Shown: positions 56,560 through 64,000 of the stretch, one piece after another
Numbering within the stretch: position 1 is the first letter of the stretch
Layout of the letters: each line of letters opens with the position of its first letter
Assembly (NCBI GenBank): GCA_038501625.1
Contig: JAZAYU010000005.1
Span: forward strand, 6,572,001 to 6,636,000
Source: Corbicula japonica
Taxonomy: Eukaryota > Mollusca > Bivalvia > Venerida > Cyrenidae
Length of the DNA stretch: 64,000 nt
Direction of reading: 5' to 3'
Program-made: the position numbers and the translations under genes
Notes under the pieces: generated by a model
The model's input: only the letters and a program-made list of their open reading frames with translations
Databases searched by the model: none
What the model was told of the DNA's origin: nothing

Positions 56560-57540
56560 CTAAAACAATAAACTAAGTTTAAGCCCTTTAAAGCCAATGT
56601 GCTTGCTTTTTATAGGAACACCAAGACAACAAACAGCATTTGTGTTGACATTCAGATCACGACACGAGTAGGAGCAGATCAAGGGAGTTCAGCATGTTTG
56701 CTCAAACCCCTTTTGGGGGCGAACCAGAGTGGGTTCAGTAGGATTGCTATAACCCCCTTTTGGGCAGATGGATTGGCAGAAAACAGTTGGATTGTTAAAA
56801 GTACGCGTAAAGCCCTTCTGGCTTCACACACTTTAAACAACCCAACTGTTTTCCATACCCAAACGAAAACCATCAAATATCGATTCAATCCTTAATACAA
56901 GAACAACTCAACGTATCATTTGAATACATTAAGCTTATTTGTTTTTCTGACGAGAGATCAATTATAAATTGATAATTTTAAATCATAATTGATCGCTCGT
57001 CAGAAAAAAAAAACCACTTAAAAGCTTATAATTGATCGCTCGTTAGAAAAACACTTAAGCTTAATGTATAATTTATAATTTATATAGAAACATGTACTGT
57101 TGAACCAGCCTTAGCAGCCACCTGCATCAATTGAGCAACCAACTGTCTTAAACATCCAGTTTGAATATGTCCAGAACTGACATTTTGTTCTTATTTTACC
57201 GTCTTTAACAGCCACCTGTATTAAGCAGCCACTTTTGGGATGGCTGCTTAATACAGGTTTGACTGTATTTCGTTTTAATGTTTAAATGATCATGTGATTT
57301 TTTGATTGTTAAATATATCATATATACCTTTTTTAATGTTTGAAACGTTAACAAAATTTACCTTTTAAACAGTTATTGTTGCTGGTTGACTATTCCTATC
57401 TAAACAGATAAGCTGACCTAATGACAAATACTTGCTGTCCCATTTGTTGTTGTTTTATTTTGAACTTCTTTTATGAAATAAACAACACACGAAACGTGTC
57501 TGAATAGTTTGATATCGTCCAAACTTGATTAGTCAAAGAA
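56560..57540. other. Upstream region of cathepsin L
   Basis: Contains a piece of the GGATCC-family repeat (about 56690-56780). A cluster of inverted repeats lies at 56935-57060, where GACGAGAGATCAATTATAA and ATAATTGATCGCTCGTCAG recur three times among TTAAGCTTA ends. Another inverted pair, TTAACAGCCACCTGTATTAA / TTAATACAGG, is at 57205-57257. No promoter motif is certain. Confidence 0.45.
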
Positions 57541-59540
57541 TGGCGTCCATCACCGTGAAAGCCATTCGGAAATCTTCGGGTCATTCGAGAGAACTTCAGG
57601 CCTTTAGTCACCGGCAAGATGGAAAGGCTACGGTGTCGCAATAGTTAAGTCACCAGCTAAATGGCAAGGCAACGATGCCTCAAAAATACAGCTTCCAGCA
57701 AAACAGCAAGACTACGGTGCCGCCAAATTCGGAGTCACGTTCAAGACGGCAAGGCTACGGTGCCGCAACTATTTAGATTCACCAGCAATGTGACAATCCA
57801 AAAATGCCGAAAATAATTCAGAGCCATGTGCTAGACGACAAGGCTAGATGCCCCTACAAACATTAGGGTGGTGAGTCTAAAATGCTGCAAAACTTTAAAA
57901 AGAAATCCGCATGCCTACAAGGCTACAACAATAATTCAGAGTAACTACGAAGATGGCAAGGCTGCAACGCTGCAATGATTCATGATCACCAGCGGGACGT
58001 CAAAGCAACAACGCTGCAACAATTCAGTCAACAACAAAATGTCAAGGCATAAACGCCGCAACGTTTCGTGGTCACAAATGCGACGTCAATGCTAAAATGC
58101 TGCAACGAATCATGGTCACCAGCGGGACATCAAGGCTACAACGCCGCCGCGAATCAGTGCCAACAGCGGGACCTGAAGGCTACAACGTCGCAACGAATCA
58201 TGGTCGTCAGCGGGGTATCAAGGCTACAACGCCGCAGCGAATCATTGCCAACAGCGGGACATCAAGGTTACAACGTCGTAACGTATCATGGTCGTCAGCG
58301 AGACATCAAGGCTACAACGTCGTAACGTATCATGGTCGTCAGCGAGACATCAAGGCTGCAACGCCGCAGCGAATCATTGCCAACAGCGGGACCTGAAGGC
58401 TACAACGTCGCAACGAATCATGGTCGTCAGCGGGGCATCAAGGCTACAACGTCGCAACGAATCATTGCCAACAGCGGGACATCAAGGTTACAACGTCGCA
58501 ACGAATCATGGTCGTCAGCGAGACATCAGTGCTACAACGTCGCAACGAATCATGGTCGTCAGCCAGACTTCAAGGCTACAACGTAGCAACGAATCGTGGT
58601 CGTCAGCGAGTCATCAGTGCTACAACGTCGCAACGAATCATGGTCGTCAGCGAGACATCAATGCTACAACGTCGCAACGAATCATGGTCGTCAGCGAGAC
58701 ATCAAGGCTACAACATAGCAACGAATCATGATCGTCAGCGAGACTTCAAGGCTACAACGTCGCAACGAATCATGGTCGTCCGCGAGGCATCAGTGCTACA
58801 ACGTCGCAACGAATCATGGTCGTCAGCCATACTTCAAGGCTACAACGTCGCAACGAATCATGGTCGTCAGCGACACATCAAGGCTACAGCGTCGCAACGA
58901 ATCATGGTCGTCAGCGAGACATCAATGCTTCAACGCTGCAACGATTCATGGTTAACAGCGAGACGTCAATGCTACAAAGCTGCAACGATTCCTGGTCAAC
59001 AGCGAGTCACCAAAGTTACAACGCTGCAACACCGGAGTGTGTTCGTCAGCAAGACGTCAAGGCCACAATGCTTCAACGAATCAGGGTCACAAGCGAGACG
59101 TCAAGGCTGTACAACCTGTAACAATTTCAAATCACTAGTGAGATTTCAAGGCTATATTATTGCAACAATTCTGAGCAACTAGCACGATGGCATTTTCTAA
59201 CATGTCGCAATAATTCAGAGCCACATGCGAGACGGCCTTGCAGCAACTTTTCGAAGTTAAAAAAGACGGGAAAGAAAAAGGCAGCAGATTCCGAGTCAAA
59301 TGCAAGGCGTCAAGGCTACAATGCTTTGCTTCAACGACTTATAGACACCCGCAAGACAGTTAGACTACAACACAACAACGATCCAGAACCTCTGGCAAAA
59401 TTGCAAATCTACAATGCTGTAAGAATTCATAGTGACCAGCTAGCTCATAAATTTAACATGCCGAAATAATTCAGAGTCACTTGCAAGATGGAAAAGTTAT
59501 AATGTCGCAACAAAATTCAGAGACCCAAGCAAGATTGGAA
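57540..59540. repeat. 44-bp minisatellite with degenerate edges
   Basis: The core (58100-59000) has about 20 copies of a 44-bp unit (CAACGAATCATGGTCGTCAG, then CGAGACATCAAGGCTACAAC, then GTCG). Toward 57540 and 59540 the units diverge until only CAAGGCTAC..GC.GCAAC and TCACCAGC words remain. All three plus frames are open in the core because the unit lacks stop codons in every frame; a length not divisible by three cycles each frame through the same peptides. Confidence 0.92.
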
Positions 59541-60567
59541 GTTTTATGAAATATGACCAACCACTACCAAGAAATGACTCCGAACAAAACTATTGTCCTA
59601 GTATAAAATGACTATTATTAATTTCTAAGGCCCATAAGTTTGTTACATTAGTAAATTACGGATTTCGTAGATTAATGACGCTGATTCTAAATGTTCATGC
59701 ATGAAAACATACTTTTAAGACATCGGTAATTTTCGTTGACGGTTTATGGAATATGGGTGATTATGCACGAGGAAAGTGAGACAAATAACTGTTTAACACC
59801 CTTTAACTGAAATGTTGCAAATGAGGCCCGACTGTTAAATCGGTGTAATATATGGAACATGGCAATCAGTTGCTTATTAAATTATTTCTGGTATAACAAT
59901 CTTTTAAACACGAGCATGGACATTTGAACAACAATGGAAATAAGCGTAATCATGGTTAAGGTTAGATGATAATTTGTAAACAGTGGTGATGAAATTTTTA
60001 CTACGTTTACACGCGCTTATGGTTTAATAATCAGATGGGCCTCATAATATGAAAGCTTGATGTACTGTTATACATACAGTTGCTCACAGAAAGCATGGAA
60101 AGTGTGTTTAATTGATACAGTTTAATTGAATAGGCTGTACCTTTTCCTTTAAGGTAGTTCTTTTACAAATGACAAACGCAAATTGTAAGATATTTTGTAG
60201 AAATGGTGTACTTTTTTTTCAAATCATGTAGTACTACCACATTGGATACCGGCTGTTAAAAAAATAAAAACAATATGCCTCTTACACCTGGAGAAGCTAA
60301 AACACCTAATCCGGGAAAACCCGTATATAATTTACATATTTTTAGGTCACATGACTGGAAACGGACCCAAAAAATGACAATAGACAAAGCTGTCAAAATG
60401 TATTTGTACGAAGATTTCACGAAGATTTCTTCTGTTCGGTAATGGTGTCTTAATGAAAAATGTATCCATAAATATTAAAACTGGCTTGCATAATTCGACC
60501 GTTTTCTGGGAATCTTTTCCCGTTTGGAAGTGATTGTAAATCTTCTTTATTTTCGATTGATTCCAAA
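59541..60567. other. Upstream and 5' UTR region of CMIP
   Basis: AT-rich until about 60300. The start codon context TCCAAAATGG is good. No TATA box stands out and the transcription start is not defined. Confidence 0.45.
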
Positions 60568-60933
60568 ATGGCTGCCACAACTGCTATGAGACTAGGAGAT
60601 TCAATCGGTTGTTCTTCGACCGATGCCAACTTAGAAAGTGTTGAAGTGTTGCTAGAAAACAATATAAACGAAAGCCCCATGCATAGTGAAGTGTGGCCGC
60701 CTGATATTTCAAGCAATTCAGTGACACAGAGCCCCGTTAGCTCGCCTACATATGTCAAACACAGACCTAACTCATGTCAACAGAGATATAAACTTACACA
60801 TGAAGGAGATATACAAGTGTGTCGTTTGAATCATACAAGAACGATTGTTAGTAAAATAATGAATTCCAAATATTTACGAAGATGGGAAAGTCATCATATC
60901 ATCTTAAATGAGAATGAGATACATTCATCGATG
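60568..60933 (+). CDS. CMIP: C-Maf-inducing protein, first coding exon
   Basis: 122 codons from ATG 60568 to the donor ATG/GTAAGTAAC at 60933/60934, phase 0. Residues about 73-110 (RYKLTHEGDIQVCRLNHTRT..SKYLRRWESHH) match the conserved start of vertebrate CMIP: RYKL..EGDIQVC at its N-terminus, then SKI..SK.LRRWE.HH, just before the pleckstrin-homology-like domain. CMIP is a cytoplasmic adaptor with a PH-like domain and C-terminal leucine-rich repeats, first described in T-cell signalling. The first 72 residues are Ser/Asn-rich and not conserved as far as I recall. The rest of the gene lies beyond the window; intron 1 fills at least 60934-64000. Confidence 0.9.
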
Positions 60934-60943
60934 GTAAGTAACA

Positions 60944-62290
60944 TTGCTTCGTTTGTTGACACATTGTAAAGATCTTAACCTTTTACTCTGAATCGTTTGT
61001 TGACACATTGTCTTTGACTCTGAATCGTTTGTTGACACATTGTGAAGATCTTAACCTTTTACTCTGAATCGTTTGTTGACACATTGTGAAGATCTTAACC
61101 ATTTACTCTGAATCGTTTGTTGACACATTGTGAAGATCTTAACCTTTTACTCTGAATCGTTTGTTGACACATTGTGAAGATCTTAACCTTTTACTCTGAA
61201 TCGTTTGTTGACACATTGTGAAGATCTTAACCTTTTACTCTGAATCGTTTGTTGACACATTGTGAAGATCTTAACCTTTTACTCTGAATCGTTTGTTGAC
61301 ACATTGTGAAGATCTTAACCTTTTACTCTGAATCGTTTGTTGACACATTGTGAAGATCTTAACCTTTTACTCTGAATCGTTTGTTGACACATTGTGAAGA
61401 TCTTAACCTTTTACTCTGAACAGAGACCTATATATATAAATAGATTCGCATCTCTCTATTACTGATATAAGAAATCTCGTTTTTTCTCGTGGATTCGACG
61501 AGAATCTCGTCACGTGACCAAGCGTTACTTTTTAGGTTGTTTCCCTTGAAAATTACTTGCCCTTTGACGAAGTGCGCATGCCAGAAAATTATGTTTCCAC
61601 TTCCGGGGACGTCTTCCGGGGACGTTGTTCGATAAACGATATGTTGTTCGATAAACGATATTTACAGGAATACGAGCAATAAGAATATAATTATAATGTT
61701 GCCACAAAGCGAAAAGAAGATATAATAAGCATTAAAAACGTTTACTTTTATTTAAAATATTTTATTAATTACATCAAGTTTTCATGATCAATAAAATGAA
61801 AGTTTCTGATGTATGAATTGACAGCCATATTGATTACTATGACGCGGTTAGCGATCACGTGACTCGCCGAGATAACGCAGGCCGCGTGCACATGCGAGAT
61901 AAAGCGAAGACGCGTATCTATGTATAATATAGGTCTTTGCTCTGAATCGTTTGTTGACACATTGTGAAGATCGTAACCCTTTACTCTGAATCGTTTGTTG
62001 ACACATTGTGAAGATCTTAACCCTTTACTCTGAATCGTTTGTTTACACATTGTGAAGATCTTAACCCTTTACTCTGAATCGTTTGTAGACACATTGTGAA
62101 GATCTTAACCTTTTACTCTGAATCGTTTGTTGACACATTGTGAAGATTGTAACCCTTTACTCTGAATCGTTTGTTGACACATTGTGAAGATCTTAACCTT
62201 TTACTCTGAATCGTTTGTTGACACATTGTGAAGATCTTAACCTTTTACTCTGAATCGTTTGTTGACACATTGTGAAGATCTTAACCTTTT
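60944..62290. repeat. 44-bp minisatellite in CMIP intron 1, interrupted
   Basis: Unit: ATCGTTTGTTGACACATTGT + GAAGATC + TTAACCTTTTACTCTGA. About 11 copies at 60944-61420 and about 8 at 61935-62290, split by an insertion. The first copy begins 10 bp after the splice donor; the last runs directly into a MITE-A. Confidence 0.95.
61424..61940. mobile_element. Element inserted into the 44-bp array
   Basis: The left end AGACCTATATATATAAATAG and the right end, inverted, AGACCTATATTATACATAG form imperfect terminal repeats. Array units resume on both sides. The interior has a local duplication (TTCGATAAACGATAT twice; TCCGGGGACGT twice) and no coding frame. Confidence 0.65.
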
Positions 62291-62534
62291 ACTCCATGTC
62301 ATTATTCAACTTATATGACATGGGCAAAAGATGTGGATTCAGATCAGCTCACACATCTGTGTTATCTGATCAGGATCAACACTGTTAAACTTTGCTTTTC
62401 AGTTGATTAGGTTATTTCTTAACAAAAAAAGCAAACAGTACGGATCCTGAGCAGACGGCATAAATGTGCCAGCCGATCTGGAACTACACTGTTTGCTCAT
62501 GCGATAATAAGCTTATACATGGAGGAAAGGTATA
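62281..62534. mobile_element. MITE-A, full copy abutting the array
   Basis: TTAACCTTTTACTCCATGTC ... ACATGGAGGAAAGGTATAA with both palindromic arms (GTGGATTCAGATCAGCTCAC; CCAGCCGATCTGGAACTAC). Confidence 0.8.
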
Positions 62535-62549
62535 ATGACAAAAAAATTT

Positions 62550-62690
62550 AACCCCTTTACAACATATATACGGGTTTTAACACAAATGAGAACAGTGTAC
62601 AGTGTAGATCCAGGCCAGCCTTGCAATCTATGTCATTTAATATGGATCTACACTGGATGCTTTTTGGCCAGAACACGGCATTTAGCGCAT
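62550..62690. repeat. MITE-A 5' half
   Basis: TTTAACCCCTTTACAACATA then GTGTAGATCCAGGCCAGCC ... ATATGGATCTACACTGGATG. Confidence 0.65.
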
Positions 62691-63235
62691 GTGTCCTCCC
62701 TTCTTCTGACACACATCCTTAACAACTTTGACATTTCACTGATGCAAAATTAATTAAAATTTGAAATGACCATTGATACTAATTACTGTCGTATAATATA
62801 ATTGTATTTGACATAAAGTTGTTTTTGAACAATATTTCTGTGGATAATTGCCTTACAAAGCTTTTCAGCAACCCAGAGTAATTTGTTTACATGGAAGTTA
62901 CATGTATACCTTCAATATGTAGTAGTATGATTGAGGAGTCGTATCATAAACGTACATGTATATGTCGAAAGAGGGGCTGACACCTGCTGGTGTCGGTCAG
63001 AAATAACCAAAGGACATAGAAGCAAATAAATCCTGATTCACATATATCATAAATTTGTGTATATAACGTATTGAAGAATGCAATAAAATATGATTTTAGA
63101 AAAATGTTTCCAAAACCCTTAGAATTGCTTCATTTGTTTTTTTTTAAATCTTATATGCATTATTTATAAATGTTGGGCATTATTGTGCATCTCAAATAAA
63201 ATAATTGACTATGAAAGCTCAACCACTTACACCAT
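62691..63235. other. CMIP intron 1, nothing recognised
   Basis: AT-rich intronic sequence; no supported feature. Confidence 0.4.
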
Positions 63236-63239
63236 AGAT

Positions 63240-63450
63240 AATCATTACTTTTATCACATGGAGCAACAGTGTAGATCCAGATCAGCAGTGCCATCATGAT
63301 CTTATCAGGATCTACACTGTTAACATTTAGATTTATTAGTTTTTTTCTGACCAAAGAGCGTCCAGTATAGATCCTGTTCAGACAGCACAAGATGGATTTA
63401 CACTGGTCGGGTGTGCATGTGATAAAACTCACATATATGCAGGGGTTCCA
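63240..63450. mobile_element. MITE-A copy, ends worn
   Basis: Arms AGTGTAGATCCAGATCAGC / TCAGGATCTACACTGTTAAC and GTATAGATCCTGTTCAG / TGGATTTACACTGGTCG, with the spacer TTTCTGACCAAAGAGCG between. Confidence 0.7.
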
Positions 63451-64000
63451 TTTGACCTGGGAGATGACCCTTTGACTTTTGAAATTTCCATAAAAGCCTC
63501 ATTCTGGCCACTAGGTTTTTAGCTGAAGGGTTATTTATTCCTTAAATAAGGGGTATAGGCTTAAATTTATAATAATTGGCAGAATCCCCTTATAATGGTC
63601 GAATGACCCTTAAGATTCAGCATATAGTGGAACCTCTGATAAGGTGTAAAGGGTTGTCTTGGATATACTTATACCTGTTCAATCATTCTTTACAATATAA
63701 GGGTTTTCCATCACTTTCTTTTGTATTGAATATTTACATGACACATTGGTATCCTCGTGGTATTCCAACCAGGTACCTCTGGTTTGAAAGTTGGATGTTT
63801 TACCACTGTCCACTTTATTTTATAACCAACCTTACTTTTACATTCAGGGCTCTCACTAGAGGGAGACTTGGGAGAAGTGGTCTCCCAAAAGTGACCAGAT
63901 TTCTCCCTTCTTTGAGCTATGGGAGGTCATTTTGTATAGACTATATAGGGAAAGAATGCTGTTGATTGCAAACTTCAAAACTCAGTAAAATTATGACAAA
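63451..64000. other. CMIP intron 1, nothing recognised
   Basis: An open frame at 63576-63965 has no homology that I recognise and no splice support; treated as intron. Confidence 0.4.

Noticed and set aside
58068..59182. Repetitive 85-224-aa frames in all three plus frames
   Set aside because: The 44-bp unit has no stop codon in any frame; no start context, splice sites or conserved domain.
60347..60758. Minus-strand frames over CMIP exon 1
   Set aside because: Antisense of a clearly homologous CMIP exon.

Overview
This window is animal nuclear DNA, most likely from a marine bivalve mollusc (a heterodont clam is my best guess from the repeat families; this is memory, not a database match). 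It is AT-rich, its genes are split by GT-AG introns, and it carries small inverted-repeat transposons, a tRNA-derived SINE, long minisatellites and two intronless B-box/NHL genes of the type that is strongly expanded in bivalves. Nothing bacterial or viral was recognised.

Six to seven protein genes can be supported by exon-by-exon reading with matching splice phases. (1) Two tandem B-box genes on the minus strand: one cut by the window start (1-294), one complete with an NHL-like propeller (3899-4909). (2) The last exons of a coiled-coil protein on the plus strand (5741-8762). (3) Cytochrome c oxidase subunit 4 on the minus strand in four coding exons (15149-18585, 206 aa). (4) An unrecognised disordered, basic protein on the plus strand (22880-24945, 247 aa). 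(5) A plus-strand protein with a DUF1330-like domain and two alternative, duplicated first exons (34573-40030). (6) A complete cathepsin L on the minus strand in eight coding exons (46219-56559, 334 aa, catalytic Cys/His/Asn all present). (7) The first coding exon of the C-Maf-inducing protein CMIP on the plus strand (60568-60933), whose intron 1 runs off the window.

Most of the remainder is repeats. A TTAA-flanked inverted-repeat MITE (here MITE-A, piggyBac-like ends) occurs about 18 times. A CCAAT-rich fold-back MITE (MITE-B) occurs about 7 times. A roughly 445 bp element with a hairpin head (MITE-C) occurs as about 5 copies or pieces. A roughly 370 bp element carrying a 150 bp palindrome occurs as two inverted copies 10 kb apart. 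Minisatellites have periods of 26 bp (0.64-1.63 kb), about 26 bp degenerate (9.9-10.2 kb), 45-49 bp (48.2-50.8 kb, inside a cathepsin L intron), 44 bp (57.5-59.5 kb) and another, unrelated 44 bp (60.95-62.3 kb, inside CMIP intron 1).

The genes do not form a pathway. The most interesting structures are the CMIP intron minisatellite, whose repeat unit appears to be the junction between intron sequence and a MITE end; the duplicated first exons of the DUF1330-like gene with MITE-derived CCAAT boxes beside them; and a fold-back transposon with tandem-repeat arms in a cathepsin L intron.
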